NCBI GenBank assembly: GCA_035516155.1
Contig: DATJAP010000029.1
Span: forward strand, 1-64,000
DNA length: 64,000 bases
Reading direction: 5' to 3'
Source: JAJYKN01 sp035516155
GTDB lineage: Bacteria > Nitrospirota > UBA9217
Position 1 is the stretch's first letter. The number at the start of each line of letters is the position of its first letter. Position numbers and translations under genes: made by a program. The notes beneath the pieces are model-generated. The model searched no databases, was not told where the DNA came from, and saw nothing but the letters and a program-made list of their open reading frames with translations. Of this stretch, positions 16,767 through 24,550 are shown in pieces.

Positions 16767-16955
16767 ACGATTTTGGCGCACAATAGTCTCGCAAAAGTAC
16801 CCAAAAGATTAATGAAATCCCCTAAAATAAATCGGGAGAAAAAATAAATTTTAAGCTATATTCTCGACCGCTTCCCGAGCGGAATTCAACCACAGCATCT
16901 GTCCGGAATGAGCTCAGAAGATCTATCCTCAGCATTACAATAAGAAAGACACGCC

Positions 16956-16985
16956 TTGACATGAATTCGGTATTGAAGGGATAAT
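16956..16985 (+). promoter_or_regulatory. Promoter of the Slp-like gene
   Basis: TTGACA (16956-16961), an 18-base spacer and GATAAT (16980-16985) precede the Slp-like reading frame. The rest of the gap from 16767 shows nothing else that can be supported. Confidence 0.5.
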
Positions 16986-17016
16986 TGTTATATAAAAAAA
17001 ATACTGACCATGCTGA

Positions 17017-17547
17017 GTGCAGCTATGGTTCTACTGCGTTCGCGCCGGTGCTGAACCCGGAACTCATGCGGGAGGGAAGCGGGATGTGTCATTCGATCGT
17101 CTGCGGGATGCGCCCGATGAATATAAAGGAAAACTTTTCATTCTGGGCGGCTTGATTGTGAATCCCCGACTGACGGAACAGGGGTCGCAGATCGAGGCAT
17201 TATGCGTTCCGGTAGATTCTTATGGAAGTCTGAAAGAAGGGGCACGGATTCAGGGCCGGTTTCTTGCGATTTATCAAAAAGCAAAGGGACTGCTCGAACC
17301 TGTAGTGTATAAAAAGGGAAATGACATTACCCTTGCGGATGAATTTGTGGAGTTGAGAAAAGGAAAGCTCGATGAGATGGATTATGACTATCCGGTTTTT
17401 GAGATCAGGCAGATCTATCTCTGGGAAGAACCGGCATATTATTACTATTATTACCCCTACTATCCTTTCTTTCCCCATCCATTCATGTATGACCGATGGG
17501 GCGGGCCTTATCCTGATCAATCATGGGGAGTACCACCGCCATGGTAA
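17017..17547 (+). CDS. Slp-family outer-membrane lipoprotein, signal region disrupted
   Basis: From about 17083 the frame encodes an Slp-type domain (DVSFDRLRDAPDEYKGK, LFILGGLIVNP, VPVDSYG, GRFLAIYQ, LLEPVVYKKGNDIT), ending in a tyrosine/proline-rich tail. Slp proteins are outer-membrane lipoproteins. A proper lipoprotein signal is missing in this frame. The pieces are in other frames: ATG 17010 gives MLSAAMVLL, and a second frame around 17039-17080 gives FAPVLNPELMREGS, as expected just after a lipobox. One base lost near 17080 and further changes near 17035 would explain this. It is either a recent pseudogene or carries sequence errors; the GTG at 17017 is not a believable start. Confidence 0.6.
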   Translation: MQLWFYCVRAGAEPGTHAGGKRDVSFDRLRDAPDEYKGKLFILGGLIVNPRLTEQGSQIEALCVPVDSYGSLKEGARIQGRFLAIYQKAKGLLEPVVYKKGNDITLADEFVELRKGKLDEMDYDYPVFEIRQIYLWEEPAYYYYYYPYYPFFPHPFMYDRWGGPYPDQSWGVPPPW

Positions 17548-17723
17548 GACGTACGATAGCATTTGCGCAATTTTTATTACCCCTGTGAAAGAAGACAATT
17601 TCCATTGTGAAGAGCCTGGAACTATGTCTTCTGTTTTATAGAAAGTAGGACATTCTTAAAAAATCGAGTCTCACACGAAGCTATGAACGCAAATGGGAAA
17701 ATACCGTTGGAAAGACGCAACGT

Positions 17724-17828
17724 GTGGATTTTAAACGACTGGGCAAGTGTCAGCGTTTCGTCTTTGGTCTGACCCTCATCCTATGTGTTTACATCATTGT
17801 GCCCACATCTGTCAGGCTTGGGATATAA
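17724..17828 (+). CDS. Possible 34-residue membrane peptide
   Basis: The 17548-18015 gap has one frame that looks coding. From GTG 17724 it reads a short basic segment (DFKRLGKCQRF) followed by a single hydrophobic helix (VFGLTLILCVYIIVP) and a stop at 17828. The frame is open back to 17652 with similar composition (YERKWENTVGKTQR) but has no standard start there. A weak GGAAAG lies 11 bases upstream of the GTG. It may be a small membrane protein or the 3' end of a decayed gene. Confidence 0.25.
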   Translation: MDFKRLGKCQRFVFGLTLILCVYIIVPTSVRLGI

Positions 17829-18015
17829 TACCAATAAGGAAAGAGGTTATTGCTTCTCATGATTGTTTTCTCGAGATTTCCATAGCCCGCGTTGGTCCCT
17901 CTCGAGAACCTTTTTTCTACTAACTCGAAAAGGAAACTTTATTTATATGTAAACTCCACAGGTGATATTTTTTTGATAAAATATAACAAGGTTTAGTGGG
18001 GTAAGGAGAATGTGT

Positions 18016-19077
18016 ATGAGGAGTTCACTGTTCAGAGTGTTTATTTTCATTCTAGGCGTTTTGCTAATGATCCCTGCAGCAGCAATAGCACAGTCAGAGC
18101 AGACGACGACAACTGCATACCCGCCTATAGCGCAGCCACTTGCTCGTGAAGGAGATTTTGCGGTCGATCTCGCGCAAGCACTTAAACTTGGCACGGCGAT
18201 GAATGAAACCGAGGCGGAGAGTACATTGAGTTCTGTCGGCATATCGCCTCGAAATGGCTGGATCGCCGATTACCCCGTTACGCCTGATATTATAGATGAG
18301 TTGCAAGCCTCCACTAGTGTAGCGGCTGCTTCCGGCAAATTAGTGGGGGGAAAAGATGCGGCAATGGCGGCTTTTCAGGGGGTTATAAACGGATATAATA
18401 TGTCTGAAAGGCCTGCCGAGGGCCAGCTGCCGGGTGAAACACCCAGCACGAATTATCCTGAGCCTACAGACCTAGAAAACTATTACTCTACTGAAGGCCC
18501 ACCCGTTGTGACGTACTACTCTCCACCTCCTGATTATGCATACCTTTATACTTGGGTACCTTATCCTTTCTGGTGGTCGGATTTCTGGTTCCCGGGGTTT
18601 TTTGTTCTCGTAGATTTTGACGTTAGAGTGCATGGGCATGAGCACGGTCACGGAGGATTCATCAGCAATCATTTTCGCGATCCCAGGACGGGCGGGATGT
18701 CGCGCATAGATCCCACAAACAGAGTTCGTGGTGGAATTTTCGCGGAAACGGGAGAGATGCAAAGGGCCAGACCTTCTGCGCAGAGAGGTGCACAGGCAAT
18801 TAGACAATTCCGGGGCTACGGTGTCCGAGGACCTTCTGCTGCAACTCGCTCAAGTGCCTTTGAGCGCTCCGCGAACAACCAGTTCGAGCGGGCCGCAAGC
18901 GACCGTGGATTCCAAAGCCGTTCTAGGGCTGGTCAAATTCCCGCTCGAGGCTCCACCGGTGGTGGAGTTAGCCGCGGTGGCGGTGGTGGAGTTAGCCGCG
19001 GTGGCGGTGGGGGAGTTAGCCGTGGTGGCGGTGGTGGAGGATACCATGGTGGCGGTGGGGGAGGACGCTCTAGGTGA
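18016..19077 (+). CDS. Secreted glycine-rich repeat protein
   Basis: The product, 353 residues, opens with a Sec signal peptide (FRVFIFILGVLLMIPAAAIA) and a predicted mature start near SEQTTTT. The middle has an aromatic stretch (YLYTWVPYPFWWSDFWFPGFF) and a His-rich HGHEHGHGG segment. The C-terminal about 70 residues are Ser/Arg then Gly-rich, ending in VSRGGGGG repeats. I do not recognise a named domain; the overall plan resembles the DUF3300-type proteins that accompany DUF2950 genes, and a DUF2950 gene is next. ATG 18016 is preferred over 18010 because AAGGAG is 7 bases away. Confidence 0.7.
   Translation: MRSSLFRVFIFILGVLLMIPAAAIAQSEQTTTTAYPPIAQPLAREGDFAVDLAQALKLGTAMNETEAESTLSSVGISPRNGWIADYPVTPDIIDELQASTSVAAASGKLVGGKDAAMAAFQGVINGYNMSERPAEGQLPGETPSTNYPEPTDLENYYSTEGPPVVTYYSPPPDYAYLYTWVPYPFWWSDFWFPGFFVLVDFDVRVHGHEHGHGGFISNHFRDPRTGGMSRIDPTNRVRGGIFAETGEMQRARPSAQRGAQAIRQFRGYGVRGPSAATRSSAFERSANNQFERAASDRGFQSRSRAGQIPARGSTGGGVSRGGGGGVSRGGGGGVSRGGGGGGYHGGGGGGRSR
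18967..19038 (+). repeat. 24-bp tandem repeat, three copies
   Basis: Three in-frame copies beginning at 18967, 18991 and 19015 differ at only one or two positions and encode VSRGGGGG. Copy number may vary between strains. Confidence 0.9.
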
Positions 19078-19184
19078 GACGATGTTATGTAATGTCTCGG
19101 CGGGCGGCCTAACGTCATCTCTCGGCTGGTTAACACGCATGAAATATTATCAGGTTGCCGATTTGCCGGTGTGTGGAGGAAAGA

Positions 19185-20165
19185 ATGATGTTTAGCAGTG
19201 TAACAAAATTAAAAAATCCTTTCTTGTGCCGTTATTTAGGAGCTTTCATGGCCATAATTGCAGTAACGGCTTTTGGTTTTCTCGTCTCTGCTCAGGAAGT
19301 AAGGCAAAGAGAGTTCAAGTCTCCGCAAGACGCATTCAATTCACTCTTAGAGGCAGACAAGAACAACGACACCAAAGAATTGCTGGCCATTTTCGGGCCT
19401 GGTAGCAAGGATGTTATATCCTCTGGCGATGCCATTGCCGATACGCAGGGCCGCCAACGTTTCGCGAAGGCTGCGGCAGAAGGAGTTAAGTTTTCAAAAT
19501 TTGACGACAAGACACTATTAGTATATATCGGAAAAGATGCATGGTGCTTCCCGATCCCCCTTGTGAAGTCAGGGCAGGGATGGATTTTTTTTACAGAAGA
19601 TGGAAAGCAAGAGATCATAAATCGGAGAATAGGCAGAAACGAATTGAATACCATTCAGGTCTCCCTTGCCTATGTGGATGCTCAGCGTGAGTATGCCAGC
19701 AAGGAGCGCAATGGCGATGCAGTCCTGCAATACGCGCAACACTTTCTGAGCCAGAAGGATAAGCAGGATGGCCTGTACTGGGAAACCGCTTCTGGAGAGG
19801 AACATAGTCCACTGGGACCTCTAATCGCTCGTGCAACAGAAGAAGGATACACATTTAAGAAAGGAGAAAAGCCCCAACCTTACCACGGGTATTATTTCAA
19901 GATCCTGAAAAGCCAGGGCAGCAATGCACCTGGTGGTGAACTTGAGTACGTAGTCAACGGCAAAATGGTAAAAGGTTTTGGCCTGGTGGCATATCCTGCA
20001 CAGTACGGCGTTGCGGGGATCATGACCTTTATGGTTAACCAGCAGGGTATTGTATATGAAAAGGACCTTGGGCCCAAGACGGAAGAGATAGCAAGTGCTA
20101 TTACGGCGTATGACCCTGATAAAACATGGAAAAAGGTGGAGCATGCAGAAACGGTTCTTCCTTGA
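19185..20165 (+). CDS. DUF2950 family secreted protein
   Basis: This is a 326-residue protein with an N-terminal hydrophobic signal (LGAFMAIIAVTAFGFLVSA) and the DUF2950 fold. Family segments are FKSPQDAFNSLLEADKNND, IFGPGS, the repeated Gly-rich WIFFTEDGKQEI and INRRIGRNEL, YVDAQREYA and the C-terminal HGYYFKILKSQG with AYPAQYGVAGIMTF. The function of the family is unknown; it is exported. GGAGGA precedes ATGATG at 19185/19188. It follows the glycine-rich protein after 107 bases and is probably its operon partner. Confidence 0.85.
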   Translation: MMFSSVTKLKNPFLCRYLGAFMAIIAVTAFGFLVSAQEVRQREFKSPQDAFNSLLEADKNNDTKELLAIFGPGSKDVISSGDAIADTQGRQRFAKAAAEGVKFSKFDDKTLLVYIGKDAWCFPIPLVKSGQGWIFFTEDGKQEIINRRIGRNELNTIQVSLAYVDAQREYASKERNGDAVLQYAQHFLSQKDKQDGLYWETASGEEHSPLGPLIARATEEGYTFKKGEKPQPYHGYYFKILKSQGSNAPGGELEYVVNGKMVKGFGLVAYPAQYGVAGIMTFMVNQQGIVYEKDLGPKTEEIASAITAYDPDKTWKKVEHAETVLP

Positions 20166-20428
20166 ATTCAGCATCTCATGAGTTGCGTACTTGTCCGATA
20201 TTTGTTTCTTGGTCAAAGGGTGCTTCGCAATTTTATTGAAACCTAGTAAAGCGGTTTCCGCGGCTAGTTCCAGCGGGAGTAAAACCCTCTCATGAAGCAC
20301 AAGAGATATCGATAACGCAAAAGACCTTCCTGCTGTCAGTCTCGCTCATATCATTGATGTTACGAACAATAACTTTTAACAGGATAGGCTTTGGATACTG
20401 AGAACTCGTAGAGCGCATTACGAAGAAC

Positions 20429-20796
20429 TTGGCCAGACAGTCTTTGTTCATGACCGTTGCCGCAAAGAGTCCAGCACAAGGACTGATTCACCATTCTGGT
20501 CGAGGAAGCCTGTATTGTTCTTATGAGTGCCGGAAGTTGCTCGAACGGTTTGGAATGAAAGCGTCGATGAGCAAAAAAGAAAACTATTATGACAATGCGC
20601 CGATGGAGAATTTCTGGGAACACTCAAACAGGAACTTCTCCATCACCGCCACTACAGAACCAAGCACGAATCGATCCAGGATATCACAGAAGACATCGAG
20701 GTTTTCTGTAACCGGAAGCGCCGACAGGCAAAACCAGAATTTCTTTCCACTGCGATCTATGCGCAAAAGTTCCATGCCGGACAGCTGATGGCCTGA
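20429..20796 (+). pseudogene. IS3-family transposase (orfB) remnant
   Basis: Two frames together read the C-terminal part of an IS3-group DDE transposase. The first gives GLIHHSGRGSLYCSYECRKLLERFGMKASMSKK and YDNAPMENFW. One base is lost near 20615, and the next frame continues GTLKQELLHHRHYRTK, SIQDITEDIEVF and AIYAQKFHAGQLMA to the stop at 20794-20796. The N-terminal part and orfA are absent. It marks an old insertion in this accessory stretch. The flanks 20166-20428 and 20797-21260 contain no supported gene. Confidence 0.8.
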
Positions 20797-21272
20797 AAGG
20801 TTTGGTGTCCCCTCTTGACATTCTACCTCCCTTTCTACCCCACGTTGGACATGTTAATTGCTAGCTGCCTATCCCTATCCTCTTAGGTTTAAACTTGCTT
20901 CGCTATCAGATAAACCATTGGAGGGCAGCCGATATCTTTGTCGGTATCCTTCCGACGATACTGAACCGCTCGATGAACGTGAGGTTGGTTGCACCATTCG
21001 ATGAGAATTCTTCTAAAATATCACTGCCGCCTGTTAAGGCGGGCAAAAAAAGAGGGAGAGAGAAATAATTCATCGCGTGAAAACATGTCCCTTCACCTGC
21101 CGTTCTCGGAGCAGCTTCAGATAAATAATAATTGTTGAATATGAAACGCAAAAGATGGATAATAGAACACTTAACATTCACGATGCTGCGAAAATGTCCC
21201 AACAAGCTCACATCTTCCTGTCGGGCTCTCTTGGTACGTGAAAATTCCCTGGTACGTTTCAAGGAGACCATG

Positions 21273-22778
21273 ATGAATATCCTTCTCGTCTATCCGCAGT
21301 ATCCCATAACCTTCTGGAGTTTCAAGTACGCCCTGAAGTTCATCGCGAAGAAAGCTAGCCTGCCGCCCTTGGGCCTCATGACCGTGGCCGCTATGCTTCC
21401 CCCGCAGTGGGAACAGCGTCTAGTTGACCTGAACACCGCGACGCTGACCGACGCTGACCTCCGCTGGGCAGACTACGTGATGATTTCGGCCATGTCTATC
21501 CAAAAAGACTCCGCCGACGCGGTCATCGAGCGGTGTCGGAGGCTCGACGTGAAGGTGATCGCCGGCGGTCCGCTCTTTACCGCCTATCCCGGGGACTACG
21601 GCCACGTGGACCACCTCGTACTGAACGAGGCAGAAGTCACCCTGCCGCTGTTCCTCGCTGACCTGGAGCAAGGCCGTCCGCAGCGGGTCTATACCTCAGA
21701 GCGTTGGGCGGACCTCACTTGGACCCCGTTGCCACGCTTCGATCTCCTGGACATGAAGCACTACGCCTCCATGAACATCCAGTATTCCCGCGGCTGCCCT
21801 TTCGACTGTGACTTCTGCAACATCACGGTACTCTACGGCCGATCGCCTCGGACCAAGGACGCGGCACAGGTCGTGGCCGAACTCGACGCACTTTACCTTC
21901 GGGGCTGGCGAAGCAGCGTCTTCATTGTGGACGACAACTTCATCGGAAACAAGGGGAAACTCAAGAAGGAGGTGTTGCCGGCCGTTATTGCATGGATGGA
22001 ACGGCGCAGGCATCCTTTCAAGCTCTATACTGAGGTGTCCATCAACCTTGCTGACGACGAGGAACTGATGGCGCTCATGGTCCGCGCTGGGTTCGACCAA
22101 GTATTCGTAGGCATCGAGTCGCCGAACGAGGAAAGCCTCGCCGAGTGTAGCAAGCGCCAGAACCGGAACCGCGACCTGATCGCGAACGTCCGGAAGATCC
22201 AACACGCCGGCCTCGAGGTCCAGGCGGGGTTCATCGTGGGGTTCGACAAGGATCCAGCCGCGATCTTCGAGCGGCTGATCGCCTTCATCCAGGAGAGCGG
22301 CATCGTGACCGCCATGGTGGGGTTGCTGAACGCTCCGGCGGGCACCAAACTGCACAGACGCTTGGAGCAGGAGGGACGGATCGTAAGGTCCGTGACCGGA
22401 GACAATACGGACTTCTCCATAAACTTCGTCCCTAAAATGAGCAAAGACGCGCTGGTCAGCGGGTACCGGAGGATCCTGGGGACTATATATTCCCCCAAGC
22501 ACTACTACGCCCGGGTGCGGAAGTTCTTGCAGGAGTACCGGCCCTCCCAGAATAATCGGGGTCGTCTCCGGATCATGCATGTGCGGGCTATGGTCCAGTC
22601 CATCGTGCGGCTCGGCATCTTCGGCAGAGAGCGTTACCAGTACTGGAAACTCTTTTTCTGGTCCCTGGTCCGGAAGCCGCGGCTCTTCCCGCTGGCCATC
22701 ACCCTCTCGATCTACGGTTTCCATTTCCGGCAGGTCTTCCGGCGGCATGAGAAGCGGCTCCGGACGGTGCGCGCCTGA
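21273..22778 (+). CDS. B12-binding radical SAM protein with DUF4070-type C-terminus
   Basis: The 501-residue protein starts with a cobalamin-binding-like domain (MNILLVYPQYPITFWSFKYAL, PPLGLMTVAAMLP, VIAGGPLFT), followed by the radical SAM core with the [4Fe-4S] motif CPFDCDFC at about residue 180. The C-terminal part (IYSPKHYYARVRKFL) matches the DUF4070 region of enzymes related to hopanoid and lipid methylases. A methyltransferase role is inferred from the family; the substrate is not identifiable. ATG 21273 has AAGGAG six bases upstream; the longer upstream frame has no such support. The gene is GC-rich and flanked by IS remnants, so it may be an acquisition. Confidence 0.85.
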   Translation: MNILLVYPQYPITFWSFKYALKFIAKKASLPPLGLMTVAAMLPPQWEQRLVDLNTATLTDADLRWADYVMISAMSIQKDSADAVIERCRRLDVKVIAGGPLFTAYPGDYGHVDHLVLNEAEVTLPLFLADLEQGRPQRVYTSERWADLTWTPLPRFDLLDMKHYASMNIQYSRGCPFDCDFCNITVLYGRSPRTKDAAQVVAELDALYLRGWRSSVFIVDDNFIGNKGKLKKEVLPAVIAWMERRRHPFKLYTEVSINLADDEELMALMVRAGFDQVFVGIESPNEESLAECSKRQNRNRDLIANVRKIQHAGLEVQAGFIVGFDKDPAAIFERLIAFIQESGIVTAMVGLLNAPAGTKLHRRLEQEGRIVRSVTGDNTDFSINFVPKMSKDALVSGYRRILGTIYSPKHYYARVRKFLQEYRPSQNNRGRLRIMHVRAMVQSIVRLGIFGRERYQYWKLFFWSLVRKPRLFPLAITLSIYGFHFRQVFRRHEKRLRTVRA

Positions 22779-22950
22779 CGGGCAGGGGTCATTGGGATCA
22801 CCCCGTTGATGACATCTGCGCTATGTCCCAATTTGAGAGAGCATGTCGCTCATCAGATCTTAGTAGGTTACAGTCTGGCTGATATTGCAAAAGCTCCCAG
22901 GAGGAACAAGACCGCAATATCCTGTGAGCTTACTTGAAACTCGGCACTCG

Positions 22951-23028
22951 AGTATGAGGCGATACAACCTCGGGCTCATACTTGAATCTGTGAACGAAAG
23001 ATCACAGCCGCAATACGCATGAACGGCT
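22951..23028 (+). other. Cluster of inverted repeats, possible structured RNA
   Basis: In the gap 22779-23173 three stems follow each other: AGTATGAG (22951-22958) with 22975-22982, CTGTGA (22988-22993) with 23002-23007, and AGCCG (23006-23010) with CGGCT (23024-23028). It lies upstream of the STAS gene. I do not recognise a known RNA family. Confidence 0.3.
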
Positions 23029-23173
23029 GAAAGATGACGTTACGCGGTAGTATGTGTGAAATATGAGGGTTTCACAAAGAAAACATTAACCACGATATCA
23101 CTTGTTAAATCAAAAAACATGATTTCGCATCATGAGTATTTTGGGAAGTGTGCAGCAGGGAGAATAACAGACT

Positions 23174-23527
23174 GTGATTAAGTTCTCTTTATCATCAAAA
23201 TCAGAACTGGATGTAGCCGTTATCATGCCGAGAGGTTACCTCACAGACACAGGCGTGCATCAGATCGAAAAAGCCAGTGAGCAGTTTCTCGACAGAGGTT
23301 TTAAAAAGCTTATAATAAATTTTTCCAATGTCGAATTGATAAATACCCACGGAATCTCAATCTTCAAGAGTATTTTACAGAAGACATACGAAAGCGACTG
23401 TCGCGTTTGTTTCACTAATATAAACAAACTTCATTGTGAAATTTTTGAGATAACAGGCCTCATGAAACGGGTAGATGTGTTTCAGGATGAAGATGAAGCC
23501 TTGGTATTCTTAAAAAGAAAGTTTTGA
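23174..23527 (+). CDS. STAS-domain protein (anti-sigma antagonist-like)
   Basis: The 117-residue protein is a single STAS domain (VAVIMPRGYLTDTGVHQIEKA; KKLIINFSNVELINTHGISIFKSIL). STAS proteins relieve sigma factors or other targets by binding partner kinases. In SpoIIAA-type antagonists the loop reads D-S-S-G with the second serine phosphorylated; here it reads N-T-H-G, so that serine is a histidine and phospho-switching at that site is not possible. It starts with GTG at 23174; GGGAGA is about 12 bases upstream. No anti-sigma kinase or phosphatase gene is adjacent. Confidence 0.75.
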   Translation: MIKFSLSSKSELDVAVIMPRGYLTDTGVHQIEKASEQFLDRGFKKLIINFSNVELINTHGISIFKSILQKTYESDCRVCFTNINKLHCEIFEITGLMKRVDVFQDEDEALVFLKRKF

Positions 23528-23883
23528 TTTCTTAACCATAAGAAAAGTGCATCTCTGCGATTCGTTGTTTATTATATATTATGCTTCTCCCTTCAAGGGT
23601 CGATTTTATGAAATCGTACGTTGTCCATTTCTTTTACGGTTGAGTAGACCGTAACCCTCCATTGTGCCTCTATTGCTGATGTTCCTGGTTTTGTTAGACG
23701 GGCCTCTTACACGAAGCAAACTTGACCCCTAAGAGTCATTGATTATCCATCGTGCCGGAGCCGCCCCGTTCCCTTATCCGGAATATTCATCGGCTCTGAA
23801 TTGTACATCTTGAGACCGGCGCCTGCGGTTCGAATAGCACTGTTTCTCCCACGCAAAGCCTTACAATGTCGATGAATTGCAAA

Positions 23884-24170
23884 CTATCGACATGTTGCGG
23901 GCAGTTCCTCCAACGCTTCCTTACATTTACCCCGGACAAAATTTACGCGGCAGATGCAACCACACACCGAAGAATTTTGGTTGTCGATATAATTCTTGAT
24001 GGCATCAATCAAGGCAGTAACATCGCGAGATCTGCCACCATGTATTGGCTTGTCGGTAATCTCCCGGAACCACTGCTCGACATCTCAAGCAATTCCCATT
24101 TTTCCCGTAATCGTTCATACCCTGCTGGGGGTAATTGTACAGCGACTGCTCGGTAAAACCCAGGAATGCG
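23884..24170 (-). pseudogene. IS630-family transposase remnant
   Basis: On the minus strand the frame ending at the stop 23886-23884 reads DVEQWFREITDKPIHGG, then RDVTALIDAIKNYIDNQN, and the basic tail CKEALEELPA, which match the C-terminal part of IS630-type transposases (WF..IT.K.I.RG.FR.V..L...I..YI). An in-frame stop at 24087-24085 and the missing N-terminal two thirds show it is dead. The surrounding gap 23528-24550 holds no intact gene. Confidence 0.6.
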
Positions 24171-24275
24171 AAGCCACTGCGCCTGTCATATTAACCTAAA
24201 ACCTGCGTCATAATGCGTTATTCATCGATATATGGTCAATAAAAATGCGTATTCAATATGAATCGAGTTCTCGGT

Positions 24276-24304
24276 CCTTAACATAACTAAAAGTTAGGTT
24301 AAGG
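24276..24304. repeat. Near-perfect 13-bp inverted repeat
   Basis: CCTTAACATAACT (24276-24288) and its complement at 24292-24304 match at 12 of 13 positions around an AAA loop. It lies between the IS630 remnant and the end of nadB. No T-run follows on either strand, so a terminator is unlikely; it may be an element end or a protein-binding site. Confidence 0.45.
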
Positions 24305-24550
24305 ATTAGTGGCAAAATGTACTCCGCATGGCTGTAAAAAAATCGGGAAATGGACGCTATAGCCAACTTTCACGCAGGATTCAGGATTAAAACAAAACAT
24401 CCGGGCCGCATAACATTCCAAGAACCCCATCTTACGAGGGAAATCTGTCGTATCAATTTTTTTAAACATGTTGTCTTCGATAAAAAAAGATATGAGTGTA
24501 AAGCGGCGGATCAAAAGGGAGATGAAAGGAATGCTGTGCAGAACGGCGTC

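Noticed and set aside
20906..21271. 121-residue minus-strand frame upstream of the radical SAM gene
   Set aside because: No domain, and it covers the ribosome-binding site region of the radical SAM gene; at best the tail of a decayed gene.
23828..23850. GGTTCGAAT, like a tRNA T-loop
   Set aside because: No matching acceptor, D or anticodon stems on either side.
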